From: Natrialbaceae archaeon Tc-Br11_E2g1 | GTDB taxonomy: Archaea > Halobacteriota > Halobacteria > Halobacteriales > Natrialbaceae | DNA length: 6,606 nt | Direction: 5' to 3' | NCBI GenBank assembly: GCA_001564255.1 | Contig: LKNC01000160.1 | Coordinates: 1-6,606, forward strand | In this document: positions 1-6,499 of the stretch, piece by piece | How positions within the stretch are numbered: position 1 is the stretch's first letter | Layout of the letters: the number at the start of each line of letters is the position of its first letter | Program-made: the position numbers and the translations under genes | The notes under the pieces: model-generated | What the model was told of the DNA's origin: nothing | Databases searched by the model: none | What the model saw: only the letters and a program-made list of their open reading frames with translations

Positions 1-29
1 CACTCCGCAACCGGAACTGGAACACCGTG

Positions 30-1538
30 TCAGCGGTCAGTACCGTCGACCCCCTCGAGATCGAGCCGTTCCCGAACCGCCTCCCGATCGACGGTTCCCG
101 ACGCCGTCCGTGGCAGTTCCCCGGCGAAGCCGACCGTCTTCGGGCGTTTGAACCCGGCGAGACGTTCCACACAGTACCCGAGGACGTCCTCGAGCGCGGG
201 CCGATCCCCCTCGGGGACGACCAGCGCCCCGACGCGTTCGCCCCACTCCGGGTCGGGGAGGCCGACGACCGCGGCGGCCTCGAGGTCCGGATGGCTACAC
301 AGGACGGCAGTGACCTCCCCGGGATCGACGTTCTCGCCGCCGGTGACGATCCGATCGGAGAGACGGCCGGTAACCCACAGCCGCCCCGCCTCGTCCCGGT
401 AGCCGACGTCGCCGGTGTGGAGGCCGAAGTCGCCGAACGCACGCTCGCTTACGCCCTCGTCGAGATACCCCGGCGTGACCGTCGGCCCCGAGACGACGAT
501 CTCGCCGGTCTCGCCGGCCCCGAGTTCTTTTCTTTCCTCGACGATCGTCACCTCCGTCCCGACGAGTGGCGAGCCGACGGTTCCCGGGCTCGAGACCGCC
601 TCCTCGGGGGTCGCCGTGGCGATCTGGGAGGCCGCCTCGGTCATCCCGTAGGTGGGACAGACCGGGACCGAAGCCTCCCGGCAGGCCTCGAGGAGTTCCT
701 CGGAGGCGGGCGCTCCGCCCAGGAGAACGAACCGCAGGGCGTCGTCGGGGCTCCAGCCGGCCTCGAGGAGTCGCGTACACATCGTGGGGACGAGCGAGAC
801 GCCCGTAACCCCGTAGGCCGTGAGGACTCGAGGGGTGTCCTCGGGGTCGAACGCGCGTTGAACCACGACTGTCGTCCCGTACAGCGCCGAGCGGACGATC
901 GGCGCGAGCCCGCCCATGTGGTAAGTCGGGAGACAACACAGCCACCGATCGTCGGGGTCGACGCCCAGTCGGAAGGCCGACGCCGTCGCACTCGCCACCA
1001 GGTTTCCGACCGTCAGCGGGACGGCCTTCGGCTCTCCGGCGGTCCCCGAGGTGAACATAACGAGCTGGGTGTCCCCGGACTCGAGGGCGACCGGATCGAC
1101 GGGCCGGTCGCTCCCTTCCTCGCGGGCCAGCGCGTCGACGCGCCCGTCGTCCGGTTCGTCGACCGAGTAGACGGTATCGGCGACCTCGAGGGCGAGCCCC
1201 TCGGTCTCGCGGTCACAGATTACGGCCTCGAGACCCGTCCGGTCGACTTTCCCCGTCAGTTCGGGGACGGTTTCACGGACCGACAGCGGGACGAGCGTCG
1301 TTCCGGTTCGCATGGCAGCAAAGAAGACGGTCGCGGCGGCGGGGCGGGTGTCGAGGACGACGCCCACACGGCCTCCGAGGGCGGAGAGGGTGAGAGCCAA
1401 CCGATCGACCCGCCGGCTGTACTCCCGGTAGGTCCACTTCTCGCCCGTTTTTGCGTCGATCAGCCCGATAGCTTCCGGTGTCGTCCGCTCACGGTGGGCG
1501 AGCAGGTCCCGGCGTGGAAACTCGACCGCGTCGTCCAT
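30..1538 (-). CDS. menE: o-succinylbenzoate--CoA ligase (MenE), adenylate-forming enzyme
   Basis: A 502-residue member of the ANL (acyl-CoA synthetase) superfamily. MenE activates o-succinylbenzoate with ATP and loads it onto CoA in cytoplasmic menaquinone synthesis. Visible motifs in order: A3 P-loop MFTSGTAGEPK (161-171), LPTYHMGG (203-210), A5 TYGMTE (296-301), A7 HTGDVG (374-379), A8 hinge GRLSDRIVTGGENVDPGEV (391-409) and the C-terminal A10 loop PRTASGTVDR (476-485). The A10 loop usually reads SGK; here residue 482 is Thr (codon at 93-95), so the usual catalytic lysine is absent. The ATG at 1536-1538 was chosen because it overlaps the menC stop by one base (TAATG) and starts just before the first conserved segment. 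The frame stays open to 1772, but that extension lies inside menC. There is no good Shine-Dalgarno site, so translation probably depends on termination of menC. The menE identity rests on the menA-menC neighbours; the sequence alone would support a general acyl-CoA ligase. Confidence 0.9.
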   Translation of the reverse strand: MDDAVEFPRRDLLAHRERTTPEAIGLIDAKTGEKWTYREYSRRVDRLALTLSALGGRVGVVLDTRPAAATVFFAAMRTGTTLVPLSVRETVPELTGKVDRTGLEAVICDRETEGLALEVADTVYSVDEPDDGRVDALAREEGSDRPVDPVALESGDTQLVMFTSGTAGEPKAVPLTVGNLVASATASAFRLGVDPDDRWLCCLPTYHMGGLAPIVRSALYGTTVVVQRAFDPEDTPRVLTAYGVTGVSLVPTMCTRLLEAGWSPDDALRFVLLGGAPASEELLEACREASVPVCPTYGMTEAASQIATATPEEAVSSPGTVGSPLVGTEVTIVEERKELGAGETGEIVVSGPTVTPGYLDEGVSERAFGDFGLHTGDVGYRDEAGRLWVTGRLSDRIVTGGENVDPGEVTAVLCSHPDLEAAAVVGLPDPEWGERVGALVVPEGDRPALEDVLGYCVERLAGFKRPKTVGFAGELPRTASGTVDREAVRERLDLEGVDGTDR

Positions 1539-2575
1539 TACTCGAGGTGAGTCTCCGAGACGCCAAGACCCTTCGCTTGCGGGACGACCGCGGCCCCGTT
1601 CTCGAAGAGGACGGGATCGCGCCCGATGTCGGTCTCGAGGAAGTCGGCCGTGGCGATCCCACAGGCGGGTCGGTCGGGGATCGACGCCGCGAGGTGGACC
1701 GCAGCCGTTCGAGCGACGACCGCGTCGATCGTCGTCGTCACGATCGCGTACAGACCGAGCTGGTCCGCCCACGCGGCGACCTCCCGAGCGACGTCGACAC
1801 CGCCCAGGGCCATCGGCTTCAGGACGATCGCGTCGGCGGCCCCGGCCTCGGCGATCGCGTCGACGCCGTGGGCGAGCACCCCTTCGTCGAAGGCGACGTC
1901 GACGCCCCGACCCCGGAGTTCGGCGTGGCCCTCGAGCGCCCCCGGCGGAAGGGGCTGTTCGAGGAGCGAGACCCCGACGTCGGCGAACGCTTCGGTCGCG
2001 CGTTCGGCCTCCTCGAACGTCCAGGCACCGTTGGCGTCCGCCCGGAGTTCGACGTCGGGGCCGACGGCCTCGCGAACGCGCGAGAGCCGTTCGACGTCGG
2101 CCTCGACCGATCGAACGCCGACTTTGAGCTTACAACACGAAAAGCCCCCCTCGAGGGCAGTCTCGGCCGCGGCGACGGTTTCAGCCGGCGAGCCGTCACC
2201 GATCGTCGCGTTGGCCGGAACGCGGGGGACCCGCCCCGACGAACAGAGGTGCTGGTACAGCGGCGTCGCCCGCCCGGTGGCTTGGGCGTCGGCGATCGCG
2301 AGGGTAACGCCGTGGCGTGCCGCTGAGGTGTCCTCGATCGCCTCGATGGCCCCCGTGAGAGCCCCACTCTCGATCGCCGCCGACGCACGCTCCAGGGCGT
2401 CCGCACACTCCTCGATCGATTCCGTCCAGCCCGGGAGCGGCGTCGCCTCGCCGAGGCCGGTCAGGTCGTCCTCGATCGCCCGGATCAGGAACCCCTCGCG
2501 GGACTCGATCGGCCCGGCGGCGGTCCCGAGCGGGGAGGTCAGGGGGACGGAGAAGCGTTCGTACTCGAGTCTCAC
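1538..2575 (-). CDS. menC: o-succinylbenzoate synthase (MenC), enolase superfamily
   Basis: A 345-residue enolase-superfamily protein. MenC dehydrates SHCHC to o-succinylbenzoate, the substrate of the next enzyme, MenE. It has an N-terminal capping domain (about 1-110) and a barrel domain carrying the family's catalytic set: the KxK pair in CKLKVG (K149, K151), probable metal ligands D180 in RADANGAW, E206 in LEQP and D230 in FDEGV, and the opposite-face lysine K253 in VLKPMALGG. The length is normal and no key residue is missing. The start is GTG at 2573-2575, whose last two bases are the first two of the menA TGA (GTGA overlap). A very strong Shine-Dalgarno match precedes it. The superfamily also contains dipeptide epimerases, muconate cycloisomerases and N-succinylamino-acid racemases with the same residues. 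The position between menA and menE is the main reason for choosing OSBS. Side activities cannot be judged from sequence. Confidence 0.92.
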   Translation of the reverse strand: MRLEYERFSVPLTSPLGTAAGPIESREGFLIRAIEDDLTGLGEATPLPGWTESIEECADALERASAAIESGALTGAIEAIEDTSAARHGVTLAIADAQATGRATPLYQHLCSSGRVPRVPANATIGDGSPAETVAAAETALEGGFSCCKLKVGVRSVEADVERLSRVREAVGPDVELRADANGAWTFEEAERATEAFADVGVSLLEQPLPPGALEGHAELRGRGVDVAFDEGVLAHGVDAIAEAGAADAIVLKPMALGGVDVAREVAAWADQLGLYAIVTTTIDAVVARTAAVHLAASIPDRPACGIATADFLETDIGRDPVLFENGAAVVPQAKGLGVSETHLE

Positions 2576-3513
2576 GCGAGGATCACCCCCATGGTGAACA
2601 GGACGGCGTAGACGGCGAGTAACTTCCCGGTTTGCTCGAGGGCGGGATTGAGCGCGGCCCCGTCGGTTCGGGTACAGACGGTCCGGGCGACGAGAGCGCC
2701 GTACGGGAGGGTGAGCACGGGGAGAAAGACCGCGAGTCCGAAATCGCGGGCGAGCCAGAACCAGGCCGGTGTCACGTACGCGAGCCCGAGCAAGGCGACG
2801 TACTCGAGGCGGCTGAAGGTGTAGCCAAACCGCACCGCGAGGGTGTTCTTACCCGCCTCGACGTCGGTCTCCCTGTCGCGGACGTTGTTGACGACGATGA
2901 TCGCCGTCGAGATGCCGGCGATCGGGAGGCTCGCGACGAACGCTTCGAGGGTGACCGTCCCTGCGGGGATCGTCGTCGGAAACGGACCGACGGGGGCGAT
3001 CGCAACGGCCTGGACGTAGAACGTCCCCATCACGGCGACGATGCCGAAGAAGACGAACACGAACAGATCGCCGAGGCCGTGATAGCCAAGCGGGTAGGGG
3101 CCACCGGTGTAGGCCCACCCACAGAGGACACTCACCAGGCCGACGACGAGGATCGGTACGCCGCCGACGTAGACCAGGTAGGTTCCCGAGATGACCGCCA
3201 GCCCGAAGGTGACGATCGTCGCCAGTTTCACCCGCTCGGGGTCGATGATCCCGGCCTGGGTGACACGGGTAAATCCCTCCCGCTCGTCGGTGTCCGCGCC
3301 TTTCACCGCGTCGTAGTAGTCGTTCGCGAAGTTCGTCCCGATCTGGATCAACGCCGCGCCGACGAACGCAAAGAGTGCGGGGAGGGCGGCGAAAACGCCC
3401 TCGTAGACGGCCAGTCCCGTCCCGACGATCACGGGGGCGGCCGCGGCCGGCAACGTCTGGGGGCGTGCGGCCATCGCCCACGCTCGCGCGTTCGAAATCT
3501 CGCGGGTCGTCAT
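2572..3513 (-). CDS. menA: 1,4-dihydroxy-2-naphthoate polyprenyltransferase (MenA), UbiA family
   Basis: A 313-residue integral membrane prenyltransferase that joins a polyprenyl diphosphate to 1,4-dihydroxy-2-naphthoate, giving demethylmenaquinone. The N-terminal AARPQTLPAAAAPV (about 15-28) is typical of MenA. The two Asp-rich UbiA motifs are present: NFANDYYDAVKGAD (61-74) and NNVRDRETDVEAGKNT (209-224); these bind the Mg-diphosphate. A conserved YTGGPYPLGYHGLGD loop lies at about 135-149. Hydrophobic segments elsewhere fit the family's eight or nine membrane helices. The ATG at 3511-3513 gives MTTREISNARAW directly before the conserved region. A GTG at 3529-3531 in the same frame would add six residues (MSQLRV) and cannot be excluded. 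No convincing Shine-Dalgarno site or TATA box precedes either start. It is the first gene of the menA-menC-menE cluster. Other UbiA enzymes, such as the archaeal lipid enzyme DGGGP synthase, are possible relatives, but the RPQTLP start and the neighbours favour MenA. Confidence 0.93.
   Translation of the reverse strand: MTTREISNARAWAMAARPQTLPAAAAPVIVGTGLAVYEGVFAALPALFAFVGAALIQIGTNFANDYYDAVKGADTDEREGFTRVTQAGIIDPERVKLATIVTFGLAVISGTYLVYVGGVPILVVGLVSVLCGWAYTGGPYPLGYHGLGDLFVFVFFGIVAVMGTFYVQAVAIAPVGPFPTTIPAGTVTLEAFVASLPIAGISTAIIVVNNVRDRETDVEAGKNTLAVRFGYTFSRLEYVALLGLAYVTPAWFWLARDFGLAVFLPVLTLPYGALVARTVCTRTDGAALNPALEQTGKLLAVYAVLFTMGVILA
2580..2590 (-). promoter_or_regulatory. Extended Shine-Dalgarno site for menC inside the end of menA
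   Basis: The mRNA reads GGGGGTGATCC followed by TCGC and the menC GTG. The last eight bases, GGTGATCC, would pair perfectly with the usual archaeal 16S rRNA tail (GGAUCACCUCCU), and the upstream Gs extend this to 11 pairs with one G-U wobble. It lies within the final menA codons (residues GVIL) and supports the GTG as the menC start. The 16S tail of this organism is assumed, not seen. Confidence 0.75.
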
Positions 3514-3693
3514 TACCCGTAGTTGGGACACGGAGTAGTGTCAACGTTGGCATTGCGGGCTCTCACTGTCCGTCCGGCGGCGTCCGACGACGACCCCGAA
3601 CCCGGGTGGGATCGTTGCGGTCGGCGGTCGCTCGCCTGTCTGCCGGGCATCGGTTCGACGCTACTGTCACCTGGTGGGTCGACACTCGATCGG
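3514..3693. other. Intergenic gap between the kinase gene and menA
   Basis: This GC-rich stretch of 180 bases has no supported gene. The positions expected for a menA TATA box (roughly 3535-3545) read GTTGACAC-like sequence on the minus strand, not a convincing TATA element. There is no T-tract after the kinase stop. An 8-base palindrome, acccgggt, occurs at 3600-3607. Either a weak promoter for the men genes lies here or menA is partly read through from the kinase transcript. Confidence 0.5.
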
Positions 3694-4782
3694 TCACGGG
3701 TCGACTCGAGGCCGCGGGAGTTCGATCTCGACGGCCGTTCCGCGGGGTTCGTTGTCCTCGATCCGGATCTCGCCACCGCTCTCGGTGATGACGTTCTCGA
3801 CGAAAAAGAGTCCGAAGCCGTTGCCGTGATGTAATTGATCGGTTTCCTCGCGGCCAAAGACGAGATCCTTTCGTTCGTCCGGGATACCGGGGCCGTCGTC
3901 TGCGACCGAGAGCGAAATGCGGTCGCCGACCGTCGTCACCTCGAGGTCGACGGTGGGGTCCTCGCTGTCGTTGTGTATGACGGCGTTCGAGAGGACGTGT
4001 GTCAGCGCCTGGCCGACGTACTCGGCCGCACGGACGCGAACCGCCCCCGGCTCGTCGAACCGGACGGTCGCCTCGGGAAACTGGTCTCTGACTCGCGAGA
4101 CGGCCACCTCGAGGGTCCTGTCGAGTCGGATCACGTCCGTCGGCCGGTCGCGGTTGCCCGCCAGGTCGTCCTCGAGGAGTTTCTCGAGCCTGCGGGAGTT
4201 CTCCGAGGTCGCGAGCAGGTGGTCGATCTCCCGTTGGATCCGCTCGAAGTGTTCCCGCAGGTCGTCGTCGACCTCGAGTTGGCGTTCGATCAGGTCGGCG
4301 TAGCCCGAGACGACGTTGAGACGGTTCCGGAGGTCGTGTCTGAGGACCCGTCTGAGAACGTCCAGTTGCTCCCCGCGGCGCTCGAGTTCGGTGATGTCCT
4401 GGATCGTCCCGACGTTGACCGCACTACCCGTGACAACGACCCGGGTGACGTGGGTCAAGACGGGGAACACCTCGCCGTCTGCCGTCCGGTGGACGGTCTC
4501 GGTCGTCCGTGTTTCACCGATCGAAAACGAGTCCCAGTACTCCTCGAAGCGGGACTGATCGAACTCGGGGTTTACCGTCTCGAGGTCGCTGCCGACGAGC
4601 GATTCCCGGCTGTATCCTAGCGTGTCGGCGTAGTGTTCGTTCACGTAGATGAACCGGCCGTGAGAACCGACGGCACCGACCCCGACACCGACACCCTCGA
4701 CCAGGTGCTCGAAAAAGTCCGAGGCCGACGTCATCGAGTCGTCGGCGGCGATGTACTCCCCTATGTTGTGTTGTGTTCCCAT
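3694..4782 (-). CDS. PAS domain sensor histidine kinase, soluble, orphan
   Basis: A 362-residue two-component histidine kinase. A PAS sensor domain covers about 22-133, with FIYVNEHYADTLGYSRESLVG (44-64) at its start and the NVGTIQDITELERR exit at 123-136. A short coiled linker leads to the phosphoacceptor H-box RVLRHDLRNRLNVVSGY, with His149. The HATPase domain has the N box LSNAVIHND (264-272), G1 DDGPGIP (295-301), the F box around F309 and G2 GNGFGLFFV (320-328). All catalytic elements are intact. No membrane segment or signal peptide is visible, so it should act in the cytoplasm. No response regulator gene is in the window, and the ligand or cofactor cannot be told from sequence. The ATG at 4780-4782 lies about 30 bases from a TATA box, giving a nearly leaderless mRNA; Met17 is an alternative start that would keep the PAS domain. 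The gene ends 180 bases before menA on the same strand. No functional link to menaquinone is shown. Confidence 0.93.
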   Translation of the reverse strand: MGTQHNIGEYIAADDSMTSASDFFEHLVEGVGVGVGAVGSHGRFIYVNEHYADTLGYSRESLVGSDLETVNPEFDQSRFEEYWDSFSIGETRTTETVHRTADGEVFPVLTHVTRVVVTGSAVNVGTIQDITELERRGEQLDVLRRVLRHDLRNRLNVVSGYADLIERQLEVDDDLREHFERIQREIDHLLATSENSRRLEKLLEDDLAGNRDRPTDVIRLDRTLEVAVSRVRDQFPEATVRFDEPGAVRVRAAEYVGQALTHVLSNAVIHNDSEDPTVDLEVTTVGDRISLSVADDGPGIPDERKDLVFGREETDQLHHGNGFGLFFVENVITESGGEIRIEDNEPRGTAVEIELPRPRVDP

Positions 4783-4810
4783 ATGCGGGTAACCGACTCC
4801 TTGCCCCCGA

Positions 4811-4835
4811 GTATAAGTTATTCAATAAAATAAAT
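4811..4835 (-). promoter_or_regulatory. AT-rich promoter island with TATA box for the histidine kinase gene
   Basis: This is the most AT-rich stretch in the window. On the minus strand it reads TTTATTTTATTG, then GAATAAC, then TTATAC. The TTATAC (4811-4816) is centred about 31 bases before the kinase ATG. An archaeal start site some 25 bases downstream would give a leader of about five bases, as is common in haloarchaea. Using the farther TTTATTTTATT box would give a leader of about 20 bases. A GGAG at 4797-4800 is 14 bases from the ATG, too far to be a normal Shine-Dalgarno site. Confidence 0.6.
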
Positions 4836-4860
4836 TGTGATGTTTTCCCAGGGCCCGGGG
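4823..4860 (-). terminator. Possible MATE transcription terminator: GC palindrome then T-rich tract
   Basis: About 115 bases beyond the MATE stop, the minus strand has an interrupted palindrome (4847-4860: CCC, mismatch, GGGCCC core, mismatch, GGG). Some 12 bases later comes the T-rich ATTTATTTTATTG (4823-4835). Archaeal termination needs mainly a T-rich tract, so this is plausible, but the same tract overlaps the kinase promoter and the palindrome has no loop. Confidence 0.3.
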
Positions 4861-4884
4861 ACGGGTACGATACAGCGGGAGTCG

Positions 4885-4906
4885 ACGAGCGGGGAAGACC
4901 GCTCGT
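4885..4906. repeat. Perfect 8-bp inverted repeat between the MATE and kinase genes
   Basis: The arms acgagcgg (4885-4892) and ccgctcgt (4899-4906) are exact reverse complements around a six-base loop, ggaaga. It lies 69 bases beyond the end of the translation stop of the MATE gene (towards its 3' side) and about 70 bases upstream of the kinase TATA box. It may be an RNA hairpin in the MATE 3' end or a protein binding site. No T-tract follows it directly. Confidence 0.5.
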
Positions 4907-4975
4907 GGCCGTGGGCTGGGACTTCCCGCCTATCTACGGCTCGAAACGTCCGGGTTCGCCGATGTGAGCGTGGCT

Positions 4976-6499
4976 CTACGGCTCGTCCGTCCCGTCGATC
5001 GTGACGGGGGCCTTGTCCCCGGCATCGTCCGGCGACCGACCGTCGCCCCCGGCGTCGACGACGCTCCCGACCCAGGTCCCACGCAGGAAGTAGAGACCGG
5101 CGGCGGTGACCATACAGACGTTCGCGAGCGCTTCGGCGTACCAGATGCCCGTCGCGCCGAGGCCCATCGGGACGGCGAACGCGTAGGCGAACGTCACCTG
5201 AAAGAGCAAGAAGCCGGTGAACGCAAAGGCCATGGCGGTCCGGGTACTGCCGCTCCCGCGGAAGCCACCCTGCACGACGTAGAACACGCCGAGGAAGACG
5301 TAGGAGACGCTGACGATCCGGAGGTACTCGCCGCCGATAGCCGTCACCGCCTCGGCCCCGCTCCCGGTGACGAACAGGTCGACGATCGGTCCGGCGAAAA
5401 CGAAGACGCCGGCACTGAACGCAAGCAACGACGCCGTGATGAGCCCGACGGCTGCGTACACCCCCCGCTTCGCCCGTGTTACCTGTCCCGCTCCGAGGTT
5501 CTGGCCGACGACCGTCTCGACGCCACGGGCCAGTCCCAGGGCGGGTAAGACGACGACCGAGGTCACCCGCGAACCGATGCCGTAGGCCGCCACCGCCTCG
5601 TTGCCGGCGATCGCGACGAGTGCCGTCATCACCGTCACGCTCACGGCTTTCGTGCTGACCTCGACGCTCGCGGGCGCGCCGATCGAGACGATCGACCGAA
5701 CCGTCTCACGCTCGAGGACAAAATCGGCGGGCTCGAGTCCGATGCCGACGCGATCGGAGAGCAACAGCCACATCCCGACCGCCGCGGCGAGAAACCGTGA
5801 AATGATCGTCGCGATCGCCGCGCCCATCACCGCGAGGCCGTCGAAGCCGGTCGCCTCGTACAGACGCGCCTCCAGGGCCTCGAGGCCGAACCAGGCGAAG
5901 ACGACGTTGTCCTGGAAGCCGAGGATGAAGAAGGGGTCGATGACGACGTTGAGCCCGACGCTGCCGGCCATCAGATACAGCGGCGTTCGCGTATCCCCCC
6001 ACCCCTGGAGCAGCGACTGGAAGATGAAAAAGGCGAAGATCAGGGGCATCCCGAGAAACTCCACCCGGACGTACTGGAGGGCGTAGCTGTACTCGGTCGT
6101 TCCCGGCTCCGCACCGATGAGTTCGAGCAGAGAGGGCGAGAGGAGGTAGCCGACGACGCCGACGACGATCGAGAACAGGAGAACGAAGGAGATCGTCTGG
6201 CCGGCGACGCGGCTCACCTGGTCTACGTTGCCCGCACCCTTGTTCTGGGCGACCAGGACCGTGCCTGCGACGGTAAACCCGATCGCGGCGCTGATTACGA
6301 GGAAGATGATCGCCCAGGCGTACGAGAGCGCCGAGACGCCCTCCTGTCCGAGCCGGCCGACCCAAAAGGTGTCGGCGAGGTTGTAGCCGACCTGGAGTAA
6401 GTTCGCGACGACGATCGGGATCGAGAGGACGATCAACGGCCAGATCAGTCCGCCGTCGATGACGTCGACCGCGCGGTCGCTTCCGCCGGCCGAGTTCAC
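4976..6499 (-). CDS. MATE family efflux transporter (NorM/DinF-like)
   Basis: A 507-residue polytopic membrane protein of the MATE exporter family, which expels cationic drugs or metabolites in exchange for Na+ or H+. Hydrophobic stretches fit twelve helices in two pseudo-symmetric halves. Half one has PIVVANLLQVGYNLADTFWVG (28-48), VAQNKGAGN (83-91), QSLLQGWGDTRTP (161-173) and NVVIDPFF (184-191). Half two repeats these as GAPASVE (274-280), VGQNLGAG (331-338) and QGGFRGSGSTRTA (410-422). The last 25 or so residues form an acidic, Gly/Asp-rich tail after the final helix. The GTG at 6497-6499 was chosen because it forms a GTGA overlap with the preceding gene's stop and has GGAGG seven bases upstream. 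A GTG at 6527-6529 would add ten Arg-rich residues encoded inside the neighbour. The substrate cannot be predicted. Co-translation with the preceding gene suggests an operon, possibly regulator plus pump. Confidence 0.93.
   Translation of the reverse strand: MNSAGGSDRAVDVIDGGLIWPLIVLSIPIVVANLLQVGYNLADTFWVGRLGQEGVSALSYAWAIIFLVISAAIGFTVAGTVLVAQNKGAGNVDQVSRVAGQTISFVLLFSIVVGVVGYLLSPSLLELIGAEPGTTEYSYALQYVRVEFLGMPLIFAFFIFQSLLQGWGDTRTPLYLMAGSVGLNVVIDPFFILGFQDNVVFAWFGLEALEARLYEATGFDGLAVMGAAIATIISRFLAAAVGMWLLLSDRVGIGLEPADFVLERETVRSIVSIGAPASVEVSTKAVSVTVMTALVAIAGNEAVAAYGIGSRVTSVVVLPALGLARGVETVVGQNLGAGQVTRAKRGVYAAVGLITASLLAFSAGVFVFAGPIVDLFVTGSGAEAVTAIGGEYLRIVSVSYVFLGVFYVVQGGFRGSGSTRTAMAFAFTGFLLFQVTFAYAFAVPMGLGATGIWYAEALANVCMVTAAGLYFLRGTWVGSVVDAGGDGRSPDDAGDKAPVTIDGTDEP

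Noticed and set aside
27..1550. A 507-codon open frame on the plus strand covering all of menE
   Set aside because: It mirrors menE, is Arg/Asp/Gly-rich with no recognisable domain, and such long antisense frames are expected in GC-rich haloarchaeal genes. The opposite strand carries every MenE motif.
1539..1772. N-terminal extension of menE by 78 codons
   Set aside because: The extension lies wholly inside menC, is Arg-rich and lacks ANL-family sequence. The ATG at 1538 overlaps the menC stop and fits the family N-terminus.
1478..2597. Long plus-strand open frames across menC (282 and 323 codons)
   Set aside because: They are shadows of the well-supported menC gene; the translations are low-complexity Arg/Ser/Ala or Asp/Arg/Gly sequence with no family signature.
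2632..3522. Plus-strand frame of 296 codons opposite menA
   Set aside because: Hydrophilic low-complexity translation, complementary to a clear membrane protein gene.
2849..3553. Minus-strand frame of 234 codons overlapping the first part of menA in another frame, beginning with ATG upstream of menA
   Set aside because: The translation is Arg/Pro-rich and unlike any haloarchaeal protein, while the menA frame contains conserved UbiA motifs over the same bases.
3676..3706. Direct repeat gggtcgac (3676-3683 and 3699-3706) at the kinase end
   Set aside because: Only eight bases, and one copy is in coding sequence; GTCGAC-type words are common throughout this window, so chance is enough.
4773..4967. 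Plus-strand 64-codon frame across the MATE-kinase gap
   Set aside because: It starts with GTG inside the kinase gene, has no recognised domain, and runs through the kinase promoter and both inverted repeats.
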